64,000 nucleotides of DNA from Lewinella sp038528965 (GTDB taxonomy: Bacteria; Bacteroidota; Bacteroidia; Chitinophagales; Saprospiraceae), in the NCBI GenBank assembly GCA_038528965.1, contig JBCBEC010000006.1, positions 186,001-250,000 of the forward strand, in the 5' to 3' direction. Below are positions 16,945-26,079 of the stretch, piece after piece. The number at the start of each line of letters is the position of its first letter. The stretch's first letter is position 1. Below the pieces are notes generated by a model that was not told where the DNA came from, did no database searches, and saw only the letters and a program-made list of their open reading frames with translations. The translations under genes and the position numbers were made by a program.

Positions 16945-18060
16945 ATGGCTGAACCACTCAAAAATAGGTACAGTGAATCCTTTTTGCAGGGGTTCACTGT
17001 ACATATGAAGGAGGTATATCCTTCCTTTGCTGCGCAGGATTTCCTCCAGCAAGTTCTGGATAAGCAGTGGCCGGATCTTGAGCTCAAGGAGCGGATGCAG
17101 CACATTGCCACCTGCTTACGCCAGCATCTTCCACGAGATATAGCCACGGCATTTAAATTGCTGCAAAAACTAGCATTGCAACTTAGAGGAGAGGTAGAAG
17201 AAAGCATGTCATTTGAGTACCTGTTCTTACCAGATTTCGTGCAGCAATATGGTATAGGCGATTACGAATTATCAGTAGTCGCTATGGAAGACATTACCCA
17301 ATACAGCAGCTGTGAATTTGCCGTTAGGCCCTTCTTAGTAAAGTATGAAGACGCCATGCTAGCGCAAATGCTGCAATGGACTGACCACCAGAACGCGATG
17401 GTACGCCGGCTCGCCAGTGAAGGTAGTAGGCCCCGCTTGCCTTGGGGTTTAGGGGTACCTAATTTGAAGAAAAACCCAGCGCTCACCTTAGCTATTTTAG
17501 AAAACCTGCACGAGGACTCGAGCGAAACCGTTCGCCGTAGTGTGGCCAATCACCTCAACGATATGGCGAAGGATCATCCCGAGGTGGTCTTGGATACCGT
17601 TGAACGCTGGCAGGGCAAATCTGCTAGTACGGACCGGCTCATTAAGCACGCTTGTCGGACTTTACTCAAGCAATCTCATCCCAGAGCTCTAGCCCTGTTT
17701 GGTTTGGGGCGCGCGGAGTCTATCAAGATTGTCAACTTTCAAATCCTTACACCGGTGGTAAGAGTTGGGGAGGCACTCGCCTTTCGGTTTGAACTGGCAC
17801 ACTCGCAAAATAGACCGCTTCTGATAAGGCTCGAATACGCCATGTATTTCCGCAAGGCCAATGGAAGTCTGAGCAAGAAGGTCTTCAAAATCAGTGAAAA
17901 GGAATATGCCCCACAAGCGCGGGTGCACATAGAACGCAAACAATCGTTTAAACCGATCACAACGCGCAAGTATTACGCTGGGCTACATCAGGTGGTCATT
18001 ATTGCGAATGGTCGAGCGTTTGCAGCTCATGATTTCACCCTAAAAACCCAAGCGCTATGA
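16945..18060 (+). CDS. AlkC-like DNA alkylation repair protein
   Basis: The 371-residue protein belongs to the ALK/HEAT-repeat glycosylase group that removes alkylated bases such as 3-methyladenine. Helical repeats cover residues ~1-245, including EGSRPRLPWGLGVPNLKKNP and DSSETVRRSVANHLNDMAKD, both typical of the AlkC branch. A C-terminal beta-rich region (about 255-371, RLEYAMYFRKANGSLSKKVF) matches the Ig-like extension known in AlkC. The start is ATG at 16945, 17 bp after the HTH gene. The end overlaps the next gene (ATGA), so the two are coupled. Confidence 0.85.
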   Translation: MAEPLKNRYSESFLQGFTVHMKEVYPSFAAQDFLQQVLDKQWPDLELKERMQHIATCLRQHLPRDIATAFKLLQKLALQLRGEVEESMSFEYLFLPDFVQQYGIGDYELSVVAMEDITQYSSCEFAVRPFLVKYEDAMLAQMLQWTDHQNAMVRRLASEGSRPRLPWGLGVPNLKKNPALTLAILENLHEDSSETVRRSVANHLNDMAKDHPEVVLDTVERWQGKSASTDRLIKHACRTLLKQSHPRALALFGLGRAESIKIVNFQILTPVVRVGEALAFRFELAHSQNRPLLIRLEYAMYFRKANGSLSKKVFKISEKEYAPQARVHIERKQSFKPITTRKYYAGLHQVVIIANGRAFAAHDFTLKTQAL

Positions 18061-18719
18061 ATGGCATCAAAGCCTACGCTTTTGACGTTTACGGTACGCT
18101 AATTGACACGAATGGCGTATTGGAAAAACTCCAGTTGTACGTTGGTGAGCAAGCCAGTAGCATCTCCGCTACCTGGCGAGCGAAGCAACTGGAGTATAGC
18201 TTTCGGCGAGGACTGATGGAGCAGTACGTTCCCTTTCCGGTGGTTACGGCTCAGGCCTTCCATTATGCTCTAGCTGCTCATCAAATAGCTCTAAATGACG
18301 AAGCCATTGCAGCTATTATTGGATCCTATGCCCATCTGCCGGCCTTCCCGGATGCTAAGGCTGCTTTGGAAAAATTAGCGGACGACTCAATTGCACTATT
18401 CGCTTTTTCAAATGGTCCGAAGGCGGTTGTGACAGACTTGCTTGCGCAAGCGAATATTCTATCTTACTTCCAAGCCGTGGTAAGTGTAGAACTGACGCAG
18501 ACTTTTAAGCCAAGTCCAGTTGTTTATCAACACTTTGCGGCCCAGGCGGGGCAGCAACTCGAGCAGTGTGCACTCATTTCTGGAAACCCATTTGATGTCC
18601 TAGGTGCGAAAGGTGCCGGGATGAAAGGTATCTGGGTACACCGCAAGCCAGAAGTAGTATTTGACAGCTGGGAAGTATCACCAGATTTAAGGGTTAGATC
18701 TTTACTAGAGTTGACCTAA
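18057..18719 (+). CDS. HAD superfamily hydrolase, type II haloacid dehalogenase-like
   Basis: The 220-residue protein shows the four HAD motifs: nucleophile D10 in AFDVYGTLID, motif II AFSNGPKAV, Lys in TFKPSPVVYQ, and motif IV ISGNPFDVLGAKGAGM. The order and cap length match (S)-2-haloacid dehalogenase, which hydrolyses 2-haloacids to hydroxyacids, although many members have other substrates. Its ATG overlaps the stop of the AlkC-like gene by 4 bp (ATGA), implying co-translation. Confidence 0.87.
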   Translation: MNGIKAYAFDVYGTLIDTNGVLEKLQLYVGEQASSISATWRAKQLEYSFRRGLMEQYVPFPVVTAQAFHYALAAHQIALNDEAIAAIIGSYAHLPAFPDAKAALEKLADDSIALFAFSNGPKAVVTDLLAQANILSYFQAVVSVELTQTFKPSPVVYQHFAAQAGQQLEQCALISGNPFDVLGAKGAGMKGIWVHRKPEVVFDSWEVSPDLRVRSLLELT

Positions 18720-18746
18720 AACAGCGTTCTGTACAACCGCATCCGC

Positions 18747-19250
18747 CTAGCGGGAAGCGCTCCGAAGGATGACCTCTTCAGACGTCAAACCATAAATTGG
18801 TGGAGGAGCGACATCCAGCAAACCCAAGTAGGTATAGAGCTGCCCCCGGTGATGCACCTCGTGTTCGACCATCGCACGGAGCCATTTCCAAGTAGTGATT
18901 TCAATGCCTCCGGGAGTAGGGCATTTACGCTGCAAATCAGCGGGAGTAAGGGCTTTGAGAATCGCCGCAGTCTCATCGTACATTTGGTGGTAATAGGCAT
19001 AAACCGCCTCTGCGCCCTCAGCGTAAGAAGTGTCACAGCCTTGATAAGCACTTGGGCGCAACTGCACGGTCTCGCCGTACATGTAGCGTTCAATATTGGC
19101 CAGGTGGCGAATCATATCTCCGATCGTAAATTTTCCTTCACGGTAAGTCCATTCTATCTTTTCCGGTGGGATGAAGGCAAACAAGCGAGCCGTACGTAGC
19201 TTGACCTTTCCGTAGTACCGTAAAAACTGATCAATATCAGTAATTTCCAT
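18747..19250 (-). CDS. DinB family protein
   Basis: The 167-residue four-helix-bundle protein of the DinB/YfiT metal-binding superfamily shows histidines in the usual places: IGDMIRHLANIERYMYGE in helix 2 and AMVEHEVHHRGQLYTYLGLL near the C-terminus. Family members include thiol transferases, but most are uncharacterised. It is the last gene of a three-gene operon; its ATG overlaps the stop of the P-loop kinase gene by one base (TAATG). It is convergent with the HAD gene. Confidence 0.87.
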   Translation of the reverse strand: MEITDIDQFLRYYGKVKLRTARLFAFIPPEKIEWTYREGKFTIGDMIRHLANIERYMYGETVQLRPSAYQGCDTSYAEGAEAVYAYYHQMYDETAAILKALTPADLQRKCPTPGGIEITTWKWLRAMVEHEVHHRGQLYTYLGLLDVAPPPIYGLTSEEVILRSASR

Positions 19251-19771
19251 TACGCTTTCTGGTTTTTGTTATTGGTTGAGGAAAAAACGCGTTGAGCAAC
19301 TTCTTGAACACTTAAAGTAGTAGTATCGACCTGCGGCCCCAAGCTCCCATCTCTATTGCTATTCTGTAGAATCTCCGTTAATTGGGCGGAGCGAGTAATC
19401 TCCCACTCAATATCTTCATTATTTCGCTTGCGGATGCGACGGTCTCGCTCATTTTGTTGACAGTGTAAAAGGCATTTATACACAGGACCAACGATTTCCG
19501 GAAGGAAACCTTCGAGCTTTTCCAACTCAGCTCCGGTCTCAAAGACATAATTGATGATAAAATGCTCAAAACCGTGGTCACAATGAAATTTGATATGATG
19601 AGCCAGCCCTTCATAGACGTAAGCTAGATCACTAGGCGTAAAAATGGAGAAGGGTTGCAAAGCAGCGAAGTAGTCCCCATCTAACATGACGGCACGCTCA
19701 AATAAATTCAGGAGTTCCCAAGCGACAGCTGTTTTGCCGGTACCTATTGCTCCATTAACGATAATGACCAT
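19250..19771 (-). CDS. P-loop NTPase, AAA_33/kinase-like
   Basis: The 173-residue protein begins with a Walker A loop close to the N-terminus (VNGAIGTGKTAVAWELL, residues 5-21) and an AVMLDGDYFAA strand resembling small nucleoside or metabolite kinases and zeta-toxin-like P-loop proteins. A lid-like basic segment ERDRRIRKRNNED follows. The substrate is unknown. It begins 3 bp from the stop of the upstream SnoaL-like gene and overlaps the DinB start. Confidence 0.78.
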   Translation of the reverse strand: MVIIVNGAIGTGKTAVAWELLNLFERAVMLDGDYFAALQPFSIFTPSDLAYVYEGLAHHIKFHCDHGFEHFIINYVFETGAELEKLEGFLPEIVGPVYKCLLHCQQNERDRRIRKRNNEDIEWEITRSAQLTEILQNSNRDGSLGPQVDTTTLSVQEVAQRVFSSTNNKNQKA

Positions 19772-19774
19772 ATC

Positions 19775-20743
19775 CTAAATGCGATTCCAAATGTCCAAAT
19801 AGATTTTCCACTCCTCTCCTACCCTTTTCCAAACAATGACGTACTTGCCCGCCCAATCTGAGGTCTCGCCCTCCTGAGTCGTAGTCTTGCCTTCGTAGTA
19901 ACCAAAATCATAAGCGTAATCCCCGATAAACTTGATTTCCTCTGGTGTGATCTTATGGTAACTTATGTGAGCAGTTGCCCCAGGTGTCCAATACTGCTCC
20001 AGCACCTCCTGCCCTTCCATAATGCGTCGACCACCGGGAAAGATTTTTCCATCCTCGGTGTACATCGCCGCTACGGCTTTAGCATTACCAGCTACGACTT
20101 CTTTGGAAAAATCGGCGATCCCCGCTAGCAGTTCTTGATGCTGTTGCTCATTAGTGCTGTAACGCTTTTTAGTGCAATCAATGTACCAGGTAGGATAGCT
20201 CATGCTTCTACCTTTATCCACCCATTCGCCGGCCCATTTGAATCCTTCGGGGGAGATATCAGAGAAAGTAATTTTGTAATCCCCGGCCATACCATTAGGA
20301 GCCGTTTGGTCGCGGTAGAGAATGATGTTGCCATCCTGCTGTTTACCACCTTCCCAAGCTGGCAGTTGAGCTGTAGGCCCAGCGGAGCTATAGAAATGCA
20401 CGAACCAAGCACTGCTATCAGGTATATACTGCCGGATACTCCCCGAATAGCTACCATCCATCTTCAGGGTTTCGTCCTGCACCCCCCAGCCATTCATGAT
20501 GTACTTGAAACGCCAGGTCATATCTACGGTGTCTTGCCAGGTGCCATCAGGGTTCCGGGTAACCGATCGGCAATGGCATTCTCCAATGAGGTCGGACCAA
20601 TCCATAATTTCATCAGGTGCTTCGGGGTTGGGTAGACCAAAAGGATGCTCGGGAGAAGGTTCGAATGGATAAGGAACGTTTTGGCTCCAGCCAGTAATAG
20701 CAAAGAGGCTCAACAAGGCGACAAGGGTCATACTAGTACGCAT
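19775..20743 (-). CDS. Secreted DUF1579-like plus SnoaL-like (DUF4440) protein
   Basis: The 322-residue protein starts with a signal peptide (MRTSMTLVALLSLFAITGWS). The N-terminal ~185 residues resemble DUF1579-type beta-barrel lipocalin-like proteins (VDMTWRFKYIMNGWGVQDET and repeated Trp/Tyr). The C-terminal ~120 residues form an NTF2/SnoaL-like domain: LLAGIADFSKEVVAGNAKAV, then MYTEDGKIFPGG and the closing strand EEWKIYLDIWN. The role is not known. ATG at 20743 is chosen over a GTG 24 codons upstream because the signal peptide starts there. It heads the operon with the P-loop kinase and DinB. Confidence 0.78.
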   Translation of the reverse strand: MRTSMTLVALLSLFAITGWSQNVPYPFEPSPEHPFGLPNPEAPDEIMDWSDLIGECHCRSVTRNPDGTWQDTVDMTWRFKYIMNGWGVQDETLKMDGSYSGSIRQYIPDSSAWFVHFYSSAGPTAQLPAWEGGKQQDGNIILYRDQTAPNGMAGDYKITFSDISPEGFKWAGEWVDKGRSMSYPTWYIDCTKKRYSTNEQQHQELLAGIADFSKEVVAGNAKAVAAMYTEDGKIFPGGRRIMEGQEVLEQYWTPGATAHISYHKITPEEIKFIGDYAYDFGYYEGKTTTQEGETSDWAGKYVIVWKRVGEEWKIYLDIWNRI

Positions 20744-20852
20744 AGACGGGTGATTTTTGTACTGCTTACGCAGTGTATTGAGTGGTGATTTCACTTCAAT
20801 AATACAAAAATCCACCCGATCGTCTTATCCAGAATTACGCCTTACAAAAAGC

Positions 20853-21689
20853 TTAGCGATTCCACAGAAAACTAATACCAAGCGTTAGGCGTAGGCCACC
20901 AGGATTGTAAGGCAAAGATTCTAGCTTTTCACCATTGTAGCGTACCAATGGGTTGTCGCCATCGATATCAACGGTAGAGTCCGTCGGCGAATCATCTGTA
21001 CGCAAATTGGAAGGAACGCTAAAATCAAGTCGCGGATTCGTGTTCTCACGGGGAAAATCGTACGCCATTTTCAGGAAACAATCCCAGCGATCGGCAAAAA
21101 CATAGGTAATGTCCAAGCGTGGTGAAATGGCTAGCAATTCTGCTCGAAGTTCCAAGTTTAGTTCATCCTCAAAATACCGGGTATCGTCAATTTGAATGAA
21201 GGCCGCATTGTTTTGGATTTGCCCAATTTGAAAGACCTGATTGGAGCCAAAAGCCTGCAAGGCAGGTCGGACTACGATATCTTTACCGTTTACATCCAAC
21301 AAGAAATTCCACCCGAGTGAGTATCCAAAAATGATTTGGTAGTTATTGGAAGCGCTGATATCAAATAGAATATCGTGCGACAGGCCACGGTAGCGGCCAA
21401 ACTTATACCCAAAGTTGATCCCCACCTGTGTGTATCTATCCTTGATTTCAAAGTCCGAATTGAAGCTATCCATTGAGGGACTATCATCCACAAAAGTCGT
21501 ACTAATGGTGCCGGGGTCGGTATCTAAGAAGCGGGGTCCCAGGCCGATAAATAAACTACGGTATTTCTGCAGGTATAAACTGGTTTTTACTTTTTGAGCG
21601 TTCAGCGTCTGAACGCCAAGGCAGCACAACACTACCAGAAAAATAGCAGGAAGGGAAAAACGTGTAAAGAGCGGTTGTTTAATAGTCAT
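20853..21689 (-). CDS. Outer-membrane beta-barrel protein, unknown function
   Basis: The 278-residue protein has a signal peptide (hydrophobic residues 10-31, ending LNAQ). The rest alternates polar and hydrophobic residues in amphipathic strands (GINFGYKFGRYRGLSHDILF, GLRLTLGISFLWNR), as in small outer-membrane barrels. The last strand ends the protein. No specific family is recognised. It is upstream of the SnoaL/kinase/DinB operon by 109 bp on the same strand, so it could be its first gene. Confidence 0.7.
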   Translation of the reverse strand: MTIKQPLFTRFSLPAIFLVVLCCLGVQTLNAQKVKTSLYLQKYRSLFIGLGPRFLDTDPGTISTTFVDDSPSMDSFNSDFEIKDRYTQVGINFGYKFGRYRGLSHDILFDISASNNYQIIFGYSLGWNFLLDVNGKDIVVRPALQAFGSNQVFQIGQIQNNAAFIQIDDTRYFEDELNLELRAELLAISPRLDITYVFADRWDCFLKMAYDFPRENTNPRLDFSVPSNLRTDDSPTDSTVDIDGDNPLVRYNGEKLESLPYNPGGLRLTLGISFLWNR

Positions 21690-21814
21690 GTTCGAATAAT
21701 TTTCTCCTTAATAGCAAGCAGAGCAATTTGGAGAGCAAAGAAAAGTAATTTTTTCAGGGGCACCCCATTCCTACTCCGACAAAACCCGATAGCCATATCA
21801 CTTATCTTTACCGC

Positions 21815-22711
21815 ATGAAAACACCCGCTGCTGAAGTCCAAATTAATGAGAAACTGGTACAGGCCATGTTGCAAGCGCAGTTTCCTGAACTGGCTCACCT
21901 CCAACTCACCTACTTCAATGAGGGCTGGGACAATGCCATTTACCAATTGGGTGAGCGCTACCTGATCCGCCTGCCACGGCGATCGATTGCAGTGCCTTTC
22001 ATCGAAAAAGAACAAGCGTGGCTGTCTCGCTTAGCGAAGAAGCTGCCCATTCCGATTCCGGCGCCCCTTCACCAGGGTAAAAAACACGGAGATTATCCTT
22101 GGCCATGGAGTATTACCCCCTGGTTTGATGGTCATATGGCGGCAGAAGAAGGTTTAGAGTCAAGCGAGGCACTACGGTTGGCACAATTCCTCAAGACTTT
22201 ACACCAACAGACGTTTAGCACTCCGCCACCGCATAATCCTCATCGCGCTACACCTTTAGTCTCGAAGGCGGAAGGCACCGAAGAACGGCTGGACACTTTC
22301 ATCCAGAATGGCCGGGCCAATACGGCCTTGCGTAAGTTGTGGGATCAGGCGGTGCAACTAAATTGTCCAGTGAACGAACGCTGCGTAATCCACGGTGACT
22401 TGCACCCCAAGAATATCATTTGTACCTACGGCTACATCAGCGCAGTGATCGACTGGGGCGACCTGACCCTGGGTGATCCAGCAACCGACCTGGCCGCATT
22501 TTGGTTATTGTTCCCGGATCATAAAGCGCGTGAAGAAGCACTACAGTCGTACGGCGTCTCTCCGACCTTGCGCCTGCGAGCAATGGGTTGGGCGCTATTC
22601 TTCAGCGCTATCTTATTAGACATAGGCCTTCAGGGCGATCACTTATTCGAAGAGGTAGGGCAAGGCGGCTTAGACAACCTAGCCGTCAGTCTAAGCTACA
22701 CCCCATCTTAA
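21815..22711 (+). CDS. Aminoglycoside phosphotransferase (APH) family protein
   Basis: The 298-residue kinase-fold protein has the Brenner motif VIHGDLHPKNIIC (catalytic Asp) and the DFG-equivalent VIDWGDLTLGDPATDLA. The N-terminal lobe has YFNEGWDNAIYQLGERYLIR. The family phosphorylates antibiotics, choline, homoserine or fructosamine; a resistance role is not implied. The start is ATG at 21815, preceded by TATCTTTA only 4 bp away, a possible promoter element. Confidence 0.87.
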   Translation: MKTPAAEVQINEKLVQAMLQAQFPELAHLQLTYFNEGWDNAIYQLGERYLIRLPRRSIAVPFIEKEQAWLSRLAKKLPIPIPAPLHQGKKHGDYPWPWSITPWFDGHMAAEEGLESSEALRLAQFLKTLHQQTFSTPPPHNPHRATPLVSKAEGTEERLDTFIQNGRANTALRKLWDQAVQLNCPVNERCVIHGDLHPKNIICTYGYISAVIDWGDLTLGDPATDLAAFWLLFPDHKAREEALQSYGVSPTLRLRAMGWALFFSAILLDIGLQGDHLFEEVGQGGLDNLAVSLSYTPS

Positions 22712-22732
22712 TCAGCATCTGCAACTGATTTA

Positions 22733-23734
22733 TTAGTATTCCAAAACAATCTTACCAAAGTGTGCACCGCTGGCTTGATATTCAAAAGCAGCGGCTAATT
22801 CCGTGAATCCGAAAGTGCGATCAATAACCGGCCGAATTCTTGCTTCCTCAATACCACGAATCATTTCTTCTTGCATCTTCCGACTACCTACGGCTAGGCC
22901 CGTCAATTTAAGGTGCTTAAAGAACAGCTTAGGGAAAGTAATGGTGCCTTTACGGCCATTCCCCAGGATACCGATGGCGTAGATATGGCCGCCCATCGCA
23001 GCGGCTTCGATGGATTGGTTCATCGTAGAACCTCCCCCCACATCCAGTACATGATCCATGCCACCGGTGGCTCGGAAAATGGTTTTTCCCCAGCGTTCAT
23101 CAGTTTTGTAATCGAGCACATCTACGGCCCCCATTTCTCGCAAGCGATCTGCCTTTGCGGCCGAGGAAGAGGTCGCATAAACCGTAGCGCCAGCAGCTTT
23201 GGCCAGCTGCAGGGCAAAGATGGACATCCCACCGGATCCTTCTATTAATACGGTATCGCCCATTTTCATCTGACCTTCCACCACTAACGCTCGCCAGGCG
23301 GTAAGTGCCGCACAGGGCAAAGTAGCCGCTTCCGCAAAGGAATAGCCATTGGGAATGCGAGTGAGAGAAGCGGCAGAAGCTACATCGTATTCGGTGAGAA
23401 AACCGTTAACCGTCTCTCCGGAAATAGCTTTGGTTTTACCAGCAGTTGCTTGTCCATCCAACCAATTTGGAAAAAAGAGAGACATTACGTGGTCGCCTAC
23501 TTGCCAACTATCTACTCCCTCTCCAAGGGCCACAATTTCACCAGCTCCATCCGACATCGGAATTCTTCCTTCCGGAACTGGAATGGCACCAACACCTACG
23601 AGGTAGTCGTGGAAATTGAGTGAGGTAGCATGCCAACGAACGAGCACTTCACCCGGCCCTGGTGTGGGCTCATCAGATTCTAGTATTTGCAAATGTTCCA
23701 GCCCTCCGCTGGGGCCAATCGCGACGGTTTTCAT
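22733..23734 (-). CDS. Zinc-type/MDR alcohol dehydrogenase family oxidoreductase
   Basis: This 333-residue NAD(P)-dependent medium-chain dehydrogenase/reductase has a GroES-like N-terminal half, the MSDGAGEIVALGEGVDSWQV turn, and a Rossmann domain with VLIEGSGGMSIFALQLAKAA. The catalytic zinc ligands are not evident, so it is closer to the quinone-reductase branch. It follows, in the same direction and 71 bp downstream, another MDR gene; the two look like diverged paralogues. Confidence 0.85.
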   Translation of the reverse strand: MKTVAIGPSGGLEHLQILESDEPTPGPGEVLVRWHATSLNFHDYLVGVGAIPVPEGRIPMSDGAGEIVALGEGVDSWQVGDHVMSLFFPNWLDGQATAGKTKAISGETVNGFLTEYDVASAASLTRIPNGYSFAEAATLPCAALTAWRALVVEGQMKMGDTVLIEGSGGMSIFALQLAKAAGATVYATSSSAAKADRLREMGAVDVLDYKTDERWGKTIFRATGGMDHVLDVGGGSTMNQSIEAAAMGGHIYAIGILGNGRKGTITFPKLFFKHLKLTGLAVGSRKMQEEMIRGIEEARIRPVIDRTFGFTELAAAFEYQASGAHFGKIVLEY

Positions 23735-23805
23735 GAATATTTGGTTTTATCTGAATTTTGGTAAACCTTAGGTCTTAACGGTACATTGCTGCCCTTCAAT
23801 ACAAG

Positions 23806-24780
23806 CTACATGACAATCACTGCTTTACCCTTGACTTTACGAGCTTGGATATCCTGCAGAGCCTGTACAGCGTCTGCTAAGGGATAAGTAGCGTGAATCT
23901 GCGGCTTTAGCTTACCCTGGGCGAACCACTGAATCAGTTCCATCGTATTCTGCATATTTTTCCCAGGGAATTTGGTAGCAAAAGCACCCCAGAACACACC
24001 AACGATTTGGCATCCCTTCAGCAGCGGTAAATTGAGGGGAATTTTTGGAATATCGCCCGCCGCAAAACCAACTACTAAGTAGCGGCCGTTCCAGCCCATC
24101 GTCCGTAATGCCGCTTCTGAATACTGGCCACCTACGGGATCATACACTACATCTACACCTTTGCCTGCTGTCAATTCCTTCACCCGGTCCTTCAGGTTTT
24201 CCTCGGTATAATTGATGGTCAACTCTGCCCCATAAGACTGACAAACGGCCAGTTTCTCCGCGGTAGAAGCGGCCGCTATCACACGTGCTCCCATTTGATG
24301 ACCCAATTCTACGGCAGTGAGGCCAACCCCACCGGCTGCCCCCAGCACCAACATGGTATCTCCTTCCTTCAACCTGGCTCGATCTTTGAGCGCGTGGTAG
24401 GAAGTTCCGTAAGCCATCATAAAAGCGGCTGCTTTTACCATATCCATTCCTGGAGGTTTAGGAAAACAAGCATTGGCCTTCACAACTGCTTTTTCAGCAT
24501 ATCCACCATGAGAAGCGAAACCCACTATCTCATCTCCAACCTTAAAACCCTTGACTTTCTCCCCCATGGCCAGTACCGTTCCGGCGATATCACTACCGGG
24601 AGAAAAAGGTGGTTTAGGTTTGTACTGATAAAGCCCCTGCACAATCAGCGTATCTGGAAAATTGACGCTACAAGCATGCACTTGGACCAGTATTTCGTCC
24701 GCAGCCGGCAGAGGGTCCGCTACTTCTTGCAGTTGGAGCTGATCAATAGGACCAAATTGTGTACAGATAATGGCTTTCAT
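23806..24780 (-). CDS. NADPH:quinone oxidoreductase family protein (MDR)
   Basis: This 324-residue quinone-reductase-type MDR enzyme has PGSDIAGTVLAMGEKVKGF, the nucleotide-binding VLGAAGGVGLTAVELGHQMG, and DVVYDPVGGQYSEAAL. It lacks the zinc-binding cysteines of alcohol dehydrogenases. It reduces quinones or other alpha,beta-unsaturated carbonyls with NADPH. The start is ATG at 24780. It probably heads a two-gene unit with the downstream MDR gene. Confidence 0.88.
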   Translation of the reverse strand: MKAIICTQFGPIDQLQLQEVADPLPAADEILVQVHACSVNFPDTLIVQGLYQYKPKPPFSPGSDIAGTVLAMGEKVKGFKVGDEIVGFASHGGYAEKAVVKANACFPKPPGMDMVKAAAFMMAYGTSYHALKDRARLKEGDTMLVLGAAGGVGLTAVELGHQMGARVIAAASTAEKLAVCQSYGAELTINYTEENLKDRVKELTAGKGVDVVYDPVGGQYSEAALRTMGWNGRYLVVGFAAGDIPKIPLNLPLLKGCQIVGVFWGAFATKFPGKNMQNTMELIQWFAQGKLKPQIHATYPLADAVQALQDIQARKVKGKAVIVM

Positions 24781-25079
24781 AGAGGAATGGGCATTTGTGG
24801 CTGCGTAAAGTACGATTAATTGGGAAAGGGTTTAAGTGCTTGTTTGGGAATTTAATTTGGGAAAGAAATGTGTGCTTCCTGATTATCAAGGATTTGCAAA
24901 CCTGGCGTCAGGCTAAAAACTTCATTTGGCCCGCCAAACTCAGTTTTGACCCTTTAGACAGAACTACAAATCGTTGATAACTACGAGGAGCTTGCGACGA
25001 TCACCGAAGGTAATCAGTTCGCAAAATTCCCAAACAAGCTCTAAATCAAAGTTGTTGGAGAAGGTAAAAACACAACTCA
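24781..25079. other. Intergenic region, nothing recognised
   Basis: The region is 299 bp between divergent genes (quinone reductase, beta-barrel protein). Short open frames here show no signal peptide, motif or codon bias, and I see no RNA or repeat. It must hold the promoters of both genes, but no clear TAnnTTTG pair was found. Confidence 0.5.
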
Positions 25080-25793
25080 ATGCGGCTATTCTTTACTACG
25101 CTCTTGCTCTTGTCACTGTCCTGTACCGCCATCATGGCCCAAACGAGTCAATTGGCCCCGCGTTATGAGTTGGGATTCGACCTCCTCCCCCTCATCGTTA
25201 CGGGTAGCACCAATAGTAGCCATCAACTGGGAATGGAGGTGTTTTTCACCAAACAGATTAACAGTGGAAAAATCAGAGTGCGGTACTTGATTAATGAACG
25301 GGGAAACTACGCCAATAACACCGTCTTGTCGCGTTCCGACTCTCCCCTACCGGACAACCGTCAGAAGCAAGTAGAAAACCGTTACCTGCAGCTCCGCAAC
25401 CATGGTCTAAGGCTGGGTTTCGAGCAAATTTTCCGAACCAGTCGAGTCGATTATTATTGGAGCTTTGATCTGTATGGTCAGCTCAATCGTGGGCAGATTT
25501 ATACAGAGACCACCATTAGCCTGGTGGACCGTCCGGAAATTGATCCTTTTTTAGAAAGTCGCATTGTCTCTCATTACAACAATTACGAGTTTGGCTTCGT
25601 CCCCTCCTTAGGCCTGGGCTTCAATTTGGACGAACGCATCCGCATCAGAGTAGAAATGGGCCCTAAGCTGAGTCTGCTCTTCGAACGCATTCCCTTACGG
25701 GACATTGATAACAATCCGTATTACCGCGAAGGTGTCTTCAGCAGTTCGGAGCTATTTCTTATCAATGATATTTTGATCTCCTATAACTTTTAG
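25080..25793 (+). CDS. Secreted, probably outer-membrane beta-barrel, protein
   Basis: The 237-residue protein has a signal peptide (MRLFFTTLLLLSLSCTAIMA) followed by amphipathic strands (YELGFDLLPLIVTGSTN, FGFVPSLGLGFNLDERIR, VEMGPKLSLLFERI). It ends in ILISYNF, with the C-terminal aromatic residue favoured by barrel proteins. No family is recognised. It is probably monocistronic; 286 bp separate it from the next gene. Confidence 0.68.
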   Translation: MRLFFTTLLLLSLSCTAIMAQTSQLAPRYELGFDLLPLIVTGSTNSSHQLGMEVFFTKQINSGKIRVRYLINERGNYANNTVLSRSDSPLPDNRQKQVENRYLQLRNHGLRLGFEQIFRTSRVDYYWSFDLYGQLNRGQIYTETTISLVDRPEIDPFLESRIVSHYNNYEFGFVPSLGLGFNLDERIRIRVEMGPKLSLLFERIPLRDIDNNPYYREGVFSSSELFLINDILISYNF

Positions 25794-26079
25794 GGACTTG
25801 TCGACTCCCTTACGCTTGAGTACCACAAATGATTGTACCTTAGCCAGTGGCCGTCTATTCTACTATGCGAGCAATATTGTCTTATTGAATATCATTTCTC
25901 CAACAGTAAAAAGTAGACAGTGCACAGTGGACAGTAAATGGGTAAGATATCCTTCTACCTTTTACCATGTACCCTCTGCTGCAGATTTGCCATTAATGAT
26001 TAACTCATTGAGTTCTTGAATCCGGCAAACCTGCTACAAACCACCTACCGCAAACTGCTAACGACTAAGGGTAACGATC
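25794..26079. other. Intergenic region, nothing recognised
   Basis: The region is 286 bp between two genes on the forward strand. It contains imperfect copies of a short phrase (GTAGACAGTG, GTGGACAGTA near 25913-25935), but no hairpin with a T tract, no RNA gene and no supported coding frame. Confidence 0.5.

Noticed and set aside
21815..22711. Antibiotic resistance role for the APH-like protein
   Set aside because: The APH fold has many physiological substrates and no resistance-gene context or mobile element is present.
24795..25168. Two short open frames in the gap between the quinone reductase and the beta-barrel gene
   Set aside because: 60 and 64 codons, no conserved features, and the second overlaps a clear signal peptide gene in another frame.
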